From Methylothermaceae bacterium (lineage in GTDB: Bacteria; Pseudomonadota; Gammaproteobacteria; Methylococcales; Methylothermaceae): a stretch of DNA of 64,000 bases. Numbering within the stretch: position 1 is the first letter of the stretch; every line of letters begins with the position of its first letter. Positions 17,367 to 27,049 of this stretch are shown here, one piece after another. Made by a program: the position numbers and the translations under genes. The notes beneath the pieces are model-generated. The model saw only the letters and a program-made list of their open reading frames with translations, did not search any database and was not told the origin of the DNA. The stretch lies in NCBI GenBank assembly GCA_026981855.1, contig JALSIB010000038.1, positions 1-64,000 of the forward strand. Direction: 5' to 3'.

Positions 17367-18643
17367 AGGCCGCCGACCACGCGGCAGATGGTCCGGGTCA
17401 GCGCCTCCAGATCCGTATCGGGGATCACATAGGCCGGCATGGTGTAGACCAGTTTCCCGAACGGCCGCAGCCACACCCCGGCCTCCACGAACATCGGCGT
17501 GAGCCGGGCCAGATCCACCGGTTCTTTCAGCTCCACCACGCCGATCGCCCCCAGCACCCGCACGTCGGCCACCTGTTCCAGCCGCCGGCACGGTTCCAGT
17601 CCTTGCCACAAACCGGCCTCGATGCGGCGGACGTTTTCCCGCCAATCCGATTCCAGCAACAGATCGATGCTGGCTGTGGCCACCGCGCAGGCCAGCGGAT
17701 TGGCCATGAAGGTGGGGCCGTGCATGAAGCACCCCGCTTCTCCCTGACCGATGGTGGTGGCGATCTTGCTGGTGGCGAGGGTGGCGGCCAGGGTCATATA
17801 GCCGCCGGTCAGGGATTTTCCCAGGCAGAGGATGTCGGGGCGGATGGCGGCGTGCTCGCAGGCGAACAGGGTGCCGGTGCGGCCGAAGCCGGTGGCGATC
17901 TCGTCGGCGATGAGCAGGATGTCGTAGCGGTCGCAGAGTTTCCGCGCCGCCCGCAGGTATTGGGGATGATAGAAACGCATCCCGCCCGCCCCCTGGACGA
18001 TGGGTTCCACGATCAAGGCCGCCAGTTCCGAGTGATGGCGCTCCATGAGCGCTTCCAGCGGACGGATCGCATCGGGGTTCCAGTCCTCGTGGAAGCGGCA
18101 GGCGGGGGCGGGGGCGAAGTGGTGCCGGGGAAGGGCGTCGTGGTAGAGACGATGCATTCCGGTCTCGGGGTCGCTGACCGCCATGGCGCCCAGGGTGTCG
18201 CCATGGTAGCCGCGGCGGAGGGCGAGAAACCGCCGCTTTCCCGCCCGCCCCAGCGATTGCCAGTATTGCAGCGCCATCTTCAGGGCGACTTCCACCGCCA
18301 CCGATCCCGAATCGCAGAAGAAGACCTTGTCCAAGGCCTGGGGCGTCAGGGCGACCAGCCGGCGGCCGAGTTCGACCGCGGGTTCGTGGGTCAGCCCGCC
18401 GAACATCACATGCGCCATCCGCGCCAGTTGTTTTCGGGCGGCGGCGTTGAGACGCGGATGATTGTAGCCGTGGATGACGCACCACCACGACGCCATGCCG
18501 TCGATAAGGGTGCGTCCGTCGGCCAGCTCGATGTGTACCCCGCGGGCGGCCTTGACGGGCCAGATGGGGTAATGGGCGGGCAGGGCGCTGTAGGGATGCC
18601 ACAGATGCCGCCGGTCGAAGGCCAGGGCCTGGTGCCAGTCCAC
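17363..18643 (-). CDS. bioA: Adenosylmethionine-8-amino-7-oxononanoate aminotransferase
   Basis: The 426-residue class III aminotransferase makes 7,8-diaminopelargonate in biotin synthesis using S-adenosylmethionine as amino donor. Diagnostic segments include [39 protein letters not shown], the substrate/PLP region [43 protein letters not shown], and the PLP lysine in [17 protein letters not shown]. It starts at GTG 18643, four bases after the ppx stop, so it may be co-transcribed with ppx. Other bio genes are not in the window. Confidence 0.95.
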   Translation of the reverse strand: MDWHQALAFDRRHLWHPYSALPAHYPIWPVKAARGVHIELADGRTLIDGMASWWCVIHGYNHPRLNAAARKQLARMAHVMFGGLTHEPAVELGRRLVALTPQALDKVFFCDSGSVAVEVALKMALQYWQSLGRAGKRRFLALRRGYHGDTLGAMAVSDPETGMHRLYHDALPRHHFAPAPACRFHEDWNPDAIRPLEALMERHHSELAALIVEPIVQGAGGMRFYHPQYLRAARKLCDRYDILLIADEIATGFGRTGTLFACEHAAIRPDILCLGKSLTGGYMTLAATLATSKIATTIGQGEAGCFMHGPTFMANPLACAVATASIDLLLESDWRENVRRIEAGLWQGLEPCRRLEQVADVRVLGAIGVVELKEPVDLARLTPMFVEAGVWLRPFGKLVYTMPAYVIPDTDLEALTRTICRVVGGL

Positions 18644-18647
18644 GGGA

Positions 18648-20171
18648 TCAGAAGCCCAGTTCGATTTTGCAACCGAAAGCCTTTTCGGCGATCGGCCGCT
18701 GGCGCATCGCCGCCCACCGCTCCAACAGCAGGTCGCCTTCCCCTTCGCATTCGATCTCCAGGGTCTTGCCGTTGAGCCGGGTCCGTATCCGCTTCACTCC
18801 GCCGCGCCGCTCCTTGTCCAGGGCGATGGCCAGGCGCAGCAGCGCCACCAGCTTCAGCCAGCGCTCGCATTCCTTCTTCGACAGCGGCTGCAGCAGGGCG
18901 TCGCCTTCTTCCGGCAGTTTCTTGCGCTGGCAGCGGACCACCAGCGCCAGCAGCTTCTGTTCCTCCTCGGAAATCCCCAGCATCGGCATGGCGCCCAGCA
19001 GGTAGTGGGCGTGGCGGTGATGGCCGTCGGGACGCACGAAGACGCCGATTTCATGCAACAGGGCGGCCAGTTCCAGCAGGATCCTGTCGCGGGCCGGCAG
19101 TTCGTGGACGGCGGCGAGCTGGTCGAACAATTGCACGGCCAGGTCGCGTACATGGCCGGCGTGGCGGGTATCGACATGGTATTTGCGCGCCACCGCGTTG
19201 GCCCACGTCAAGGCGTCGCGATGGGTGTCGCTGCGGCGGCGTTGCAACAGGTCGAGCAGCGCCCCTTCCGCCAGTCCGACCCCCGGGATCAGCAAGTCCG
19301 GCTTTCCCACCAGTTTCAGAACCTGGCGCAGGGTATGGCTGGCGGGGATGATCACGTCGGCCCGGTCCGGACGCAGTTTGAGCTTTTCGATCCGCTGTTC
19401 CAGATCCAGTTCGTCGAGACGGCGGCACAGGGTTTTGAGTTCTCCGTATTTGAGCCGTTTGGGAGAGGGGGTGTCCAGCAGCTGACGGCCCAGCTGGCCC
19501 AGGGCCTCGATGTTGCCGCCGGTGCCGACGCAGAAATCGATGGGAATGTCGTCGATGAGCTCGCGGATCTTGCCGGCGTTGGCGTCGAAGAATTCGTCCA
19601 GCAGGCGGGTGAAATCCCGGTCGGTCTGACCCGAGAAACGCGACAGCAGGCGGACCGTGCCCATCTTCAGGCTTTCCAAGGCGATCACCTGCCCTTTTTC
19701 GATGACCACGAATTCCACGCTGCCGCCGCCGATGTCGATCAGCAGGGCATTGTTCTGGCCCAGTTTCGGCACCGCGTGGCGCACCGCCAGGGAAACCAGG
19801 CGGGCTTCCTCGGCGCCGGAGATGATTTCGATCCGGATGCCGGTGGTCTCCCGGACCCGGTCGATCAGTTCCTTGCCATTGGCGGCCTCGCGCATGGCGC
19901 TGGTGGCGATGGCCCGCACCTGGGCGACGGGAACCGACTTGCGCTCCAGCAGCCTGCGGAAATCGCCGAAGGTTTCCAGCGCCCGTTCGATGGTGGGGGG
20001 GCGCAGGCGGCCGTGCTGGAAGGCATCCTGTCCCAGGCGGACGGGCGCCCGCACCGCCTCGATGATGTCCAGCCGCCCATCGTGCCCCAGGGCGCCGATA
20101 CGCAGGCGGATGGCGTTGGAACCGATATCGATGACGGCGTTGAGAAGCGTCTGGATACTTTGGTCTGGCAT
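18648..20171 (-). CDS. ppx: Ppx/GppA exopolyphosphatase
   Basis: The 507-residue protein belongs to the Ppx/GppA phosphatases. It has an actin-like ATPase domain with [29 protein letters not shown] and [14 protein letters not shown] (phosphate loops), and a C-terminal HD-type helical domain around [12 protein letters not shown]-like residues. It degrades inorganic polyphosphate and possibly the pentaphosphate pppGpp. The ATG at 20171 ([19 protein letters not shown]) is chosen, because an upstream in-frame extension lacks family similarity. No ppk is adjacent. It is followed by bioA on the same strand. Confidence 0.94.
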   Translation of the reverse strand: MPDQSIQTLLNAVIDIGSNAIRLRIGALGHDGRLDIIEAVRAPVRLGQDAFQHGRLRPPTIERALETFGDFRRLLERKSVPVAQVRAIATSAMREAANGKELIDRVRETTGIRIEIISGAEEARLVSLAVRHAVPKLGQNNALLIDIGGGSVEFVVIEKGQVIALESLKMGTVRLLSRFSGQTDRDFTRLLDEFFDANAGKIRELIDDIPIDFCVGTGGNIEALGQLGRQLLDTPSPKRLKYGELKTLCRRLDELDLEQRIEKLKLRPDRADVIIPASHTLRQVLKLVGKPDLLIPGVGLAEGALLDLLQRRRSDTHRDALTWANAVARKYHVDTRHAGHVRDLAVQLFDQLAAVHELPARDRILLELAALLHEIGVFVRPDGHHRHAHYLLGAMPMLGISEEEQKLLALVVRCQRKKLPEEGDALLQPLSKKECERWLKLVALLRLAIALDKERRGGVKRIRTRLNGKTLEIECEGEGDLLLERWAAMRQRPIAEKAFGCKIELGF

Positions 20172-20251
20172 GGTGTTAGACCGTCTGCTGGCAAAGATGC
20201 CCAAGTATAAAGGGCAATGACGGGAGATTACAAAGGGCCGGTTTTGGGAGC

Positions 20252-20356
20252 AGGGCGATCGCATGAACCGACTCTCCTCTCTCCCAGAGGGAGAGGGGCT
20301 TCAAGGCCGTGCAAAATCGAGTTTGAACGGGAAAAAGACAATCATGCGATTGCCCT
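20252..20356. repeat. MITE-like palindromic element with terminal inverted repeats
   Basis: AGGGCGATCGCATGA (20252-20266) is matched by TCATGCGATTGCCCT (20342-20356) in inverted orientation with one mismatch over 15 bases. Inside is a 10-bp hairpin, CCTCTCTCCC (20276-20285) against GGGAGAGGGG (20289-20298), with a three-base loop. There is no convincing gene in the 105 bp. The arrangement resembles a non-autonomous mobile or REP-like element inserted between ppx and the toxin gene. No target-site duplication could be confirmed by eye. Confidence 0.55.
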
Positions 20357-20381
20357 GGCTTCGGGAGCGGAGTTCTGTTTG

Positions 20382-20804
20382 TTATCTTTCCCTCCAAGGA
20401 TTAAGCACCGGAACGTTCATAGCGCTGAAATCCCTCACGTTGCGGGTGACCAAGGTCATGCCATGAACGATGGCAGTCGCAGCAATCAGGGCATCCCTGT
20501 CTGGTTTGGGATCTGGGACATGCAAATGAGCACAACAGACCGCCACCGCCTCATCGACCGGCAGGATTCGGGCTTCAAATACCAGTTTGACTTGTTCTTC
20601 CAGCCATCTCCGTAAAACGGTGCCCTGCTTCGCATCCTTACGTTCAATGAGGAGAACACCGTGTTCCAGCTCCAGCAGGGTAATGACCGAGATGAAGAAT
20701 TCCGATGCCGGTAACTGACTGGCCCAATGCACCACTTTGGGATCGGCCTTCCCTGACTTTGCCTTGCGTAACTCGGAGATGATATTAGTGTCAATCAGAT
20801 ACAT
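20382..20804 (-). CDS. vapC: VapC/FitB-like PIN-domain toxin
   Basis: The 140-residue PIN domain begins MYLIDTNIISELRK with the first catalytic aspartate (D5). It has the conserved glutamates in LLELEHGV, the third acidic site in DRDALIAATA and the last in RNVRDF. Such toxins are metal-dependent RNases that cut tRNA or rRNA when free of antitoxin. The start at 20804 overlaps the antitoxin gene by 14 bases, the usual coupled order. Longer in-frame starts to 20888 lie inside the antitoxin gene and are not family-like. Confidence 0.93.
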   Translation of the reverse strand: MYLIDTNIISELRKAKSGKADPKVVHWASQLPASEFFISVITLLELEHGVLLIERKDAKQGTVLRRWLEEQVKLVFEARILPVDEAVAVCCAHLHVPDPKPDRDALIAATAIVHGMTLVTRNVRDFSAMNVPVLNPWRER

Positions 20805-21054
20805 CAGTCTCGAAATCCACAGGGACATGAAATCTTCCTTCGTGACGGGGAGGCTCAAATTCAATATCAGCCTCCATTGCCAGAGCATCCAATAGACTTC
20901 GTTGACCCACCAGTTTCCTGTATTCCTGGTAGCTCAACAGCACATGAGTTGGTTTACCCCGATCGGTAATGATGACAGGCCCCTTGGCGGCGGATTTTTT
21001 TGCAATGCCCGGGTGTTGATTGAAATCACGACTTGAAAGCGTTTGTGTGCTCAT
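20791..21054 (-). CDS. Phd/YefM-family antitoxin
   Basis: The 87-residue protein has the Phd/YefM DNA-binding N-terminus (TLSSRDFNQHPGIAKKSA) and the PVIITDRGKPTHVLLSYQEYRKL strand-helix block, followed by an acidic tail likely to wrap the toxin. It would bind and neutralise the downstream PIN toxin and autorepress the operon. The sequence GTAG...CTAC around 21085-21100 is a possible short operator, but is too weak to call. The DNA of this pair looks less GC-rich than its neighbours, consistent with mobility. Confidence 0.92.
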   Translation of the reverse strand: MSTQTLSSRDFNQHPGIAKKSAAKGPVIITDRGKPTHVLLSYQEYRKLVGQRSLLDALAMEADIEFEPPRHEGRFHVPVDFETDVSD

Positions 21055-21203
21055 GGGGGTTGCCAGTCTGAAATGAATGTAGATATGTTACTACCAGTAT
21101 TGAAGGCTATGCAACAAGAGAGGCCCCGGCCGCGATGGCATATCCGGAGAAAAGAGAACCCGACTTCCAACCGGCTGATCCCCAACCCTTGAGAAATCTT
21201 TTT

Positions 21204-21230
21204 TAAAGTTTCCGTCCTCCCGACCGCTAA
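21204..21230 (+). promoter_or_regulatory. Sigma-28 (FliA) promoter of flagellin
   Basis: TAAA (21204-21207), a 15-base spacer and ACCGCTAA (21223-21230) match the flagellar sigma-28 consensus TAAA-N15-GCCGATAA at 10 of 12 positions. It is 51 bp upstream of the flagellin start. Confidence 0.85.
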
Positions 21231-21281
21231 CGCTTGTGAAAGAAATTTCCGTAGAGCACATTCACTCAGGAGGATCAGTCA

Positions 21282-23453
21282 ATGGCAGTCATCAACACCA
21301 ACATCATGGCCCTGACCGCGCAGCGCAATCTCAACAAGACCGAAGGCATGTTGGGTCAGGCGATGGAACGGTTGTCTTCGGGGTTGCGGATCAACAGCGC
21401 CAAGGACGATTCGGCGGGCCTGGCCATCGCCACCCGCTTCGATTCCCAGACCCGCGGCATGACCGTGGCCATGCGCAACGCCGGTGACGGCATCTCCATG
21501 GCCCAGACCGCCGAAGGGGCGCTGGGCAGCATGACCGACAATCTGCAGCGGCTGCGGGAGCTGGCGTTGCAGTCCGCCAATGCCACCAACAGCGACAGCG
21601 ACCGGGCTTCCCTCAACGCCGAGGCCCAACAGCTCATCGACGAGATCCAGCGGGTGGCCGAGCAGACCAACTTCAACGGCACCAAGCTGCTCGACGGCAG
21701 CTTCGGCAAGCAGGTGTTCCAGATCGGCGCCAACAAGGGGGAAACTTTCGAATTCCAGATCGGAAAGATGACCACCGACAAGCTGGGAGCCGGCTCGACG
21801 GTCGGGGTGGCGGCCACCGGCGGTTCCAGCGCAATCGCCAATGGCGATCTGATCATCAACGGCGTGGCCATCGCTGCCTCCAGCGCCCTGGACGACACCG
21901 CCTCCACCGACAACGCCGCAGCCAGCGCCATCGCCAAGGTGGCGGCGATCAACAAGGTTTCGGACCAGACCGGCGTGGTGGCGGAAGTGGCCACCAACGT
22001 GGTGGCGGGTAGCAGCATGAGTGGTGGTACGGCGGGCAGCGGTACGATCACCATCAATGATGTGAACATCAGTGTCTCCGTCGGCGGGGTGGATACCGCG
22101 GCCGACCGGGTGGCGGTGGTCAAGGCCATCAATGCGGTGAGTGAGCAGACCGGCGTGGTGGCCATCGATACCGGCACTGACGAGAACGGCGTACGTTTGG
22201 AAGCTAAGGACGGGCGCAATATCCAGCTGAGTTTTACGGCGAGCAGCGGCACGCTGGATGGTTCCACAACGGGCTTGGCTGCAGCCGGTACCTATGAGGG
22301 CGGTTTCACGCTGCGTGCCACCAATAATCAGCCTATCAAGGTCGAAGCCGGTACCAACGGTGATTCGGGGATTCAAAATGCCGGCTTGATTTCCGGAACT
22401 TATGAAGACGGTGTCGCGACGGTTTCCACTCAGGATGGCAAAACCGTTGCGGGAGGGTCGACAGCGGGTGCGAGTGTAGAACTGGATTCAGGCGATTTGG
22501 TCATCAATGGTGTTCAGATTGGCGCCGCCAATGCAGCCGATGACGTGGCTTCCGATGACACCGCCAATAGCAGCAGCAAGAAGGCCAGCGCCATTTCCAT
22601 TGCCGCGGCGATCAACCGGGCCAGCGATGCGACAGGAGTGACTGCGACAGCCGATGCCAATGTCGTGGAAGGGACGGGAACCACGGCAGGTACCGCCGGG
22701 AAAACCGGTTCGGTCTATATTAACGGGGTGGAGACGGGAACCATCGCGCTGACAGGTGATGGAGACAAGGATCGGGCGCAGGCTATCTCGGCAATCAACG
22801 CGGTTTCCGGACAAACCGGCGTGGTGGCGGAAGATACCGGCAGCGCCATCCGGTTGGTGGCCGAAGATGGCCGGAATATCAGTATTCTGGTCGATACCAA
22901 TGCAAACGCCCAGGGTGGTACCGGAATTACCGCGGCCAGTATTGGTTTGACCGGAATAGCGGAAGGTGATTTCTCGGCTGCAACGCCTGCAACCTTTGCA
23001 GCGGATGCGGAAACCTACTATGCCTCCGTCACCCTGCAATCGGCCAAGGCCATCCAGATCGAGGCCGGTACCAACGGTACCACGGCGCTGGAAAATCTGA
23101 AGTTCAAGGCCGGCACCTACGGCGGCGCCGAGACCGGCCAGTTCCTCAAGGACGTGGATCTGTCCACGGTGGAGGGGGCTACCAAGGCCCTGGCGGCTAT
23201 CGACAACGCTCTGGAAAGCATCAACAGTGTCCGCGGCGATCTGGGGGCGGTGCAGACTCGGCTGGAGTCCACCATCGAGAACATCCAGGTCACCCGCGAC
23301 AACCTGACCGCCTCCAAGTCGCGGATCATGGATGCCGATTTCGCCGCCGAGACCGCCCAATTGGCCAAGGCCCAGGTGCTGCAGCAGGCGGGGATCGCCA
23401 TGCTGGCCCAGGCCAAGCAGGCGCCGCAACAGGTGCTGTCGCTGCTGCGGTAA
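21282..23453 (+). CDS. fliC: Flagellin
   Basis: The 723-residue filament protein has conserved D0/D1 ends: [17 protein letters not shown] with [20 protein letters not shown], and at the C-terminus [20 protein letters not shown] and [11 protein letters not shown]. The surface-exposed middle is long and duplicated. Residues 187-374 and 403-613 both run from a GDL(I/V)ING strand through AGTNG to GTY. Four copies of an (A/S)AIN..S..TGV.A sub-motif occur at 221, 281, 442 and 503. An AGGAGGA site precedes the ATG, with a sigma-28 promoter upstream. Export is by the flagellar type III system; FliS and FliD are encoded next door. Confidence 0.97.
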   Translation: MAVINTNIMALTAQRNLNKTEGMLGQAMERLSSGLRINSAKDDSAGLAIATRFDSQTRGMTVAMRNAGDGISMAQTAEGALGSMTDNLQRLRELALQSANATNSDSDRASLNAEAQQLIDEIQRVAEQTNFNGTKLLDGSFGKQVFQIGANKGETFEFQIGKMTTDKLGAGSTVGVAATGGSSAIANGDLIINGVAIAASSALDDTASTDNAAASAIAKVAAINKVSDQTGVVAEVATNVVAGSSMSGGTAGSGTITINDVNISVSVGGVDTAADRVAVVKAINAVSEQTGVVAIDTGTDENGVRLEAKDGRNIQLSFTASSGTLDGSTTGLAAAGTYEGGFTLRATNNQPIKVEAGTNGDSGIQNAGLISGTYEDGVATVSTQDGKTVAGGSTAGASVELDSGDLVINGVQIGAANAADDVASDDTANSSSKKASAISIAAAINRASDATGVTATADANVVEGTGTTAGTAGKTGSVYINGVETGTIALTGDGDKDRAQAISAINAVSGQTGVVAEDTGSAIRLVAEDGRNISILVDTNANAQGGTGITAASIGLTGIAEGDFSAATPATFAADAETYYASVTLQSAKAIQIEAGTNGTTALENLKFKAGTYGGAETGQFLKDVDLSTVEGATKALAAIDNALESINSVRGDLGAVQTRLESTIENIQVTRDNLTASKSRIMDADFAAETAQLAKAQVLQQAGIAMLAQAKQAPQQVLSLLR

Positions 23454-23476
23454 TCCGGTTCACGTCGCAAAGCCCA

Positions 23477-23504
23477 GGGACGGGCCCCTTTTAGGGTCCG
23501 TCCC
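23477..23504 (+). terminator. Hairpin between fliC and fliD (terminator or attenuator)
   Basis: GGGACGGGCCC (23477-23487) pairs with GGGTCCGTCCC (23494-23504) over 11 bp with one G-T wobble and a six-base loop. Only a short T-poor tail follows. It would lower or terminate readthrough from the highly expressed flagellin gene into fliD and protect the fliC 3' end. Confidence 0.65.
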
Positions 23505-23524
23505 CATTTCCGTTCGAGGTCATC

Positions 23525-25573
23525 ATGGCAACCATCACATCCACAGGGCTGGGTTCCGGGCTCGATGTGCAGAACATCGTCTCCAGCCTGGTCGATGCCG
23601 AGCGCAAGCCGGCCGAGGCCCGCCTGCAGCGCCAGGGTGAGAAGATCCAGGCGCAGTTGTCGGCCTTCGGTCAGCTCAAGAGCGACCTGGGCGGCATGCA
23701 GGACGCCCTGGCCAAACTCAAATCGCCCATTTTCTGGCAGCGTCGTCAGTCCAGCTCCAGCGACGAGTCGGTGGTGACGGCGACCGCCAGCACCGTCGCC
23801 AGGGCAGGGCAATATCAGGTGACGGTCAATCGCACCGCCCAGGCCCACGCGGTGGCCACCGGCGCTTTCTCGTCGGTGGACGAGGTGGTGGGCGAGGGCC
23901 AGCTCACCATCCGCTTCGGCTCCTGGAGTTACGATGCGGGCGGCAACCCCACCACTTTCAGCGCCGACAATACGGTCTCCACCCGGAGTCTGACCATCGA
24001 CGCCAGCAACAACACCCTTTCCGGGCTTCGGGACGCCATCAACGACGCCGGCATCGGCGTGCGCGCTTCCATCGTCAACGACGGCAGCGGTTTCCGGCTG
24101 GTGCTGACTTCCGCCGAAACCGGTAAGGCCCGGGCGATGGAGATCAGCGTCAGCGATGGAGACGGCAACGATACCGATGCCGCGGGTCTGTCAAGGCTGG
24201 CTTTCAATGGCGCCGCCTTCAATACCGAGCAGACCCTGGCGGGGAGGGATGCCGAATTGAAGGTCGATGGCCTGACCGTGACTTCGGCCAGCAATCTGGT
24301 CGCCGGTGTCATCGACGGGGTGACCCTGAATCTCAAAAGCGCCGCGCCCGATACCACGGTCAATCTGGAGGTGAAGCTCGACGACGAGGCCATCACCGAC
24401 GCGCTCAAGGGTTTCGTCGAAGCCTACAACCAGTTCCGGGCCGATGTGAGCGAATTCACCGCGTTCGACCAGGATACCGGGGAAGCGGCGGTGCTGCTGG
24501 GGGACTCGACCCTGCGGTCGGTCAACAATCAGCTGCGGCGGATGCTGGGGCAGGTGGTGCCGGGCCTGGAGAATGCCAATATCCGTTCATTGGCGGACGT
24601 GGGATTGAGCACCGACAAGGACAGCGGGCGACTGTCCCTGAATGAGAGCCGGTTCAAGGACATGCTCGCCAATCATCCCGAAGAGATGAAGGCTCTGTTC
24701 GCCACCCGCGGCGACACCACCGACGCCCAGGTCCGCTATTTCGGTGTCACCTCCAAGACCCGGGCCGGCACCTACGCGGTGGAGGTGACGGCGCTGGCGA
24801 CCCGGGGGTATTTCGAAGGGGCCTCGGTGCTGCCGGCGGATTTCGCCGCCACCCCCCTGGTCATCAATGCCGACAACGACGAATTCACCCTGGATGTGGA
24901 CGGCATTCGTTCGGGTACCATCCGCCTGACTCAGGGGAGCTACGCTTCCGGCGCCGATCTGGCCCGGGAGATCCAGAACCAGATCAACGCCGACGACGCT
25001 CTGAAAGCCGCCGCCCGCCATGTGGAAGTGAATTACGACGCCGCCAACGGCCGCTTCGTGCTGACTTCCTCCACCTTCGGCAGCGGTTCCAACGTTTCTT
25101 TTGCCCAGGTGGATACCCATTCCCCGGCGCAATTGGGATTCAGCGTCGCTTCCGGAACGGCCGGCCAGGATGTGGCGGGCAGGATCAATGGCGTCGAGGC
25201 TGAAGGCAAGGGGCAGTTCCTCCTGGGCGCCGAGGGCGATGCCAGCGAGGGGTTGCAGGTCAAGGTGCTCGGTGGCGCCACCGGCGCCCGGGGGGAGGTG
25301 ACTCTGGTGCGCGGGGTGGCCGACCGGCTGGATGATCTGATGCGGAGCCTGACCGGCAGCGGCGGTGCCCTGGCGGACAAGATGGAGGGACTCAACAGCC
25401 GCCTGGGCAAGCTGAACCAGGCGCAACAGAAACTCAACGACCGCATGGACCGGCTGGAGCGCTACTATTTCAACAAGTTCAACGCTATGGACGCGCTGGT
25501 GGCGCGTTTCAAGAGTACCGGCGATTTTCTCACCCAGCAGCTCAAGGCGCTGGAACCAAAAAGTAACAATTGA
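23525..25573 (+). CDS. fliD: Flagellar hook-associated protein 2 (filament cap)
   Basis: The 682-residue FliD has the N-terminal TSTGLGSGLDVQNIVSSLVDAERKPAEARL block, a variable central region and a C-terminal helical section (LADKMEGLNSRLGKLNQAQQKLNDRMDRLERYYFNKFNAMDALVA) typical of the cap protein. Five or six copies form the cap that folds flagellin monomers at the growing tip. It is longer than E. coli FliD (about 470) because of an enlarged exposed middle, paralleling the enlarged flagellin. It follows fliC after a hairpin and precedes fliS. Confidence 0.95.
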   Translation: MATITSTGLGSGLDVQNIVSSLVDAERKPAEARLQRQGEKIQAQLSAFGQLKSDLGGMQDALAKLKSPIFWQRRQSSSSDESVVTATASTVARAGQYQVTVNRTAQAHAVATGAFSSVDEVVGEGQLTIRFGSWSYDAGGNPTTFSADNTVSTRSLTIDASNNTLSGLRDAINDAGIGVRASIVNDGSGFRLVLTSAETGKARAMEISVSDGDGNDTDAAGLSRLAFNGAAFNTEQTLAGRDAELKVDGLTVTSASNLVAGVIDGVTLNLKSAAPDTTVNLEVKLDDEAITDALKGFVEAYNQFRADVSEFTAFDQDTGEAAVLLGDSTLRSVNNQLRRMLGQVVPGLENANIRSLADVGLSTDKDSGRLSLNESRFKDMLANHPEEMKALFATRGDTTDAQVRYFGVTSKTRAGTYAVEVTALATRGYFEGASVLPADFAATPLVINADNDEFTLDVDGIRSGTIRLTQGSYASGADLAREIQNQINADDALKAAARHVEVNYDAANGRFVLTSSTFGSGSNVSFAQVDTHSPAQLGFSVASGTAGQDVAGRINGVEAEGKGQFLLGAEGDASEGLQVKVLGGATGARGEVTLVRGVADRLDDLMRSLTGSGGALADKMEGLNSRLGKLNQAQQKLNDRMDRLERYYFNKFNAMDALVARFKSTGDFLTQQLKALEPKSNN

Positions 25574-25599
25574 TCATTCGCAACCAAGAGGAGAAGACC

Positions 25600-26031
25600 A
25601 TGTATGGAGTCGCAGGCAATACCGCTCTCAAAAGTTACCAGCAGGTGGGCGTCGATGCCCGGGTCGAGGATGCCGATGGTCATCGCCTGGTGGCGTTGTT
25701 GTTCGAGGGGGCGACGGAAAGGATCAACGGCGCCCGGGGCGCCCTGTTGGCCGGTGACATGGCGCGTAAGGGGGAGTTGATCGGCAAAGCGGTGACGATT
25801 CTCGGAGGCCTGCGCGAAACCCTGGACATGGAAGCCGGCGGGGAGTTGGCCGCCAATCTGGATGCCCTGTACGGCTATATGCAGCGGCGGTTGCTGGAGG
25901 CCCATGTCAAGAACGAGGGGGAAGGTCTGGAGGAGGTGGTCGGCCTGTTGCGTCCCCTCGCCGAGGCCTGGGCGGCCGTGCCGGACGAGGTGCGCCGGAA
26001 TTACCGCCAAACCCTGGGGGAGACCCCTTGA
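25600..26031 (+). CDS. fliS: Flagellin export chaperone FliS
   Basis: The 143-residue helical protein begins MYGVAGNTALKSYQQVGVDA and continues with HRLVALLFEGATERINGARGAL and LRETLDMEAGGELAANLDALYGYMQRRLLEA, the FliS pattern throughout. It binds the flagellin C-terminus in the cytoplasm to stop premature polymerisation. A GAGGAG site nine bases before the ATG at 25600 fixes the start over an upstream in-frame codon. It sits between fliD and flaG. Confidence 0.95.
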   Translation: MYGVAGNTALKSYQQVGVDARVEDADGHRLVALLFEGATERINGARGALLAGDMARKGELIGKAVTILGGLRETLDMEAGGELAANLDALYGYMQRRLLEAHVKNEGEGLEEVVGLLRPLAEAWAAVPDEVRRNYRQTLGETP

Positions 26032-26064
26032 GTAGGAACGAAGCAGAACCTTGGAGGACCCGCC

Positions 26065-26424
26065 ATGAAAATCGAAGCCGCGATGAATCTGTATCAGGTG
26101 GCGGCGGCTACCACCAAGCCGGGAATTTCCACCGATGAAAGGAATGGGCTCGAGGGAAAGCCTGTGAAGGGGGAGGACAGGGGAACGAACACCGTTTCCC
26201 CGCCGGCGGGCATCGATCAGGCGGTCAGGGACATCAACAGTTACCTGCAGAAGGTGCAGCGCAATCTTGAATTTTCGGTGGACAAGGAGACGAACCGGGT
26301 CGTCGTCAAGGTGATCGATGCCGAAAGCGGGGAAGTGGTGCGTCAGATACCGGCCGAGTCCGTGCTCGCCATGGCGCGGGATTTGAGGAAGGAAAAAGGG
26401 CTGCTGTTCGCGCAAAGAGCCTGA
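26065..26424 (+). CDS. flaG: FlaG family flagellar protein
   Basis: The 119-residue product has a variable N-terminal half and a conserved C-terminal FlaG domain (VRDINSYLQKVQRNLEFSVDKETNRVVVKVIDAESGEVVRQIPAE). FlaG affects filament length in several polar flagellates, but its exact action is unclear. A GGAGGA site lies upstream of ATG 26065. The order fliD-fliS-flaG differs from the common flaG-fliD-fliS order. Confidence 0.92.
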   Translation: MKIEAAMNLYQVAAATTKPGISTDERNGLEGKPVKGEDRGTNTVSPPAGIDQAVRDINSYLQKVQRNLEFSVDKETNRVVVKVIDAESGEVVRQIPAESVLAMARDLRKEKGLLFAQRA

Positions 26425-26435
26425 TGGAGGAGAGA

Positions 26436-26735
26436 ATGGACGACATGAGCGTTTGTGCGAAGCGGATGCTGGACTTGACGTTGGCGATGCTGGCGGCGGC
26501 GGAAAAAGGGGATTTCTCCCTGCTGACGGAGCTGGAGAGACAGCGCAGCGATCTTTTTTCCACTTTTTCCCGGGAAGGGGCGTCCCCGCTGGGGCTGAAG
26601 GATACCTGGCTCGAGCTGCAACGCCTGGATCAGCGGATCGTGTCGCTGGTCGAGCAGGAGCGGGACATGGCCGAGGCGGAGTTGAAGCGGCTGCGGTCGG
26701 TCAGAAAAGCGGCCAAAGCCTATACCGTATTGTGA
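26436..26735 (+). CDS. FliT-like flagellar chaperone (first of two small helical proteins)
   Basis: The 99-residue, almost wholly helical protein (AKRMLDLTLAMLAAAEKGDF, LTELERQRSDLF, LQRLDQRIVSLVEQERDMAEAELKRLR) has the size, composition and position of FliT, the chaperone of FliD. Sequence similarity to known FliT is weak by eye, so the call rests largely on context. The GGAGGAGA stretch at 26426-26433 favours ATG 26436 (or 26445) over the ATG at 26424 that overlaps the flaG stop. The next gene overlaps its stop through TGATG. Confidence 0.72.
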   Translation: MDDMSVCAKRMLDLTLAMLAAAEKGDFSLLTELERQRSDLFSTFSREGASPLGLKDTWLELQRLDQRIVSLVEQERDMAEAELKRLRSVRKAAKAYTVL

Positions 26736-27049
26736 TGGACGGTGGCGAGTGCTTCGGAGAAGAAATGCGGCGTACCATCGTGGCGTTGAACGAAAGACTG
26801 GTGCGCTGTGCGACCTTGGGATCGTGGGAGGCGGTCGCCCGGCTGGAGGCGGAGCGGCGGACTTTGCTGCGGGCGTGGATGGAGGCGGAGGGCTGGACCG
26901 CCAACACCCTGATAGTGAGCTGCGTGCAGCATTCGGTGGAAGTGGACAGGAAGGTGGTGCGGCTCAAATACGCCTGTGGCCGCTCCCGGCCAGGGCGCAA
27001 TCGCCTCCCGGTGCCCCGCAACCCCGCTCTCAGACACGTCGCAAAATGA
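26735..27049 (+). CDS. Second small helical flagellar-operon protein, FliT-like
   Basis: The 104-residue frame starts at the ATG overlapping the previous stop (TGATG at 26733-26737). Its product has the same pattern as its neighbour: TIVALNERLVRCATLGSWEAVARLEAERRTLL, then a basic C-terminus with RSRPGRNR. The frame extends further upstream, but there it is a shadow of the preceding gene. It probably encodes another small flagellar chaperone or regulator and could be a diverged duplicate of the first. Its 3' end overlaps the convergent CcsA-like gene by 20 bp. No specific function can be assigned. Confidence 0.65.
   Translation: MDGGECFGEEMRRTIVALNERLVRCATLGSWEAVARLEAERRTLLRAWMEAEGWTANTLIVSCVQHSVEVDRKVVRLKYACGRSRPGRNRLPVPRNPALRHVAK

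Noticed and set aside
26453-26734. N-terminal extension of the second FliT-like frame
   Set aside because: This part is Gly/Ala/Arg-rich shadow of the first FliT-like gene; the real start is the TGATG junction at 26735.
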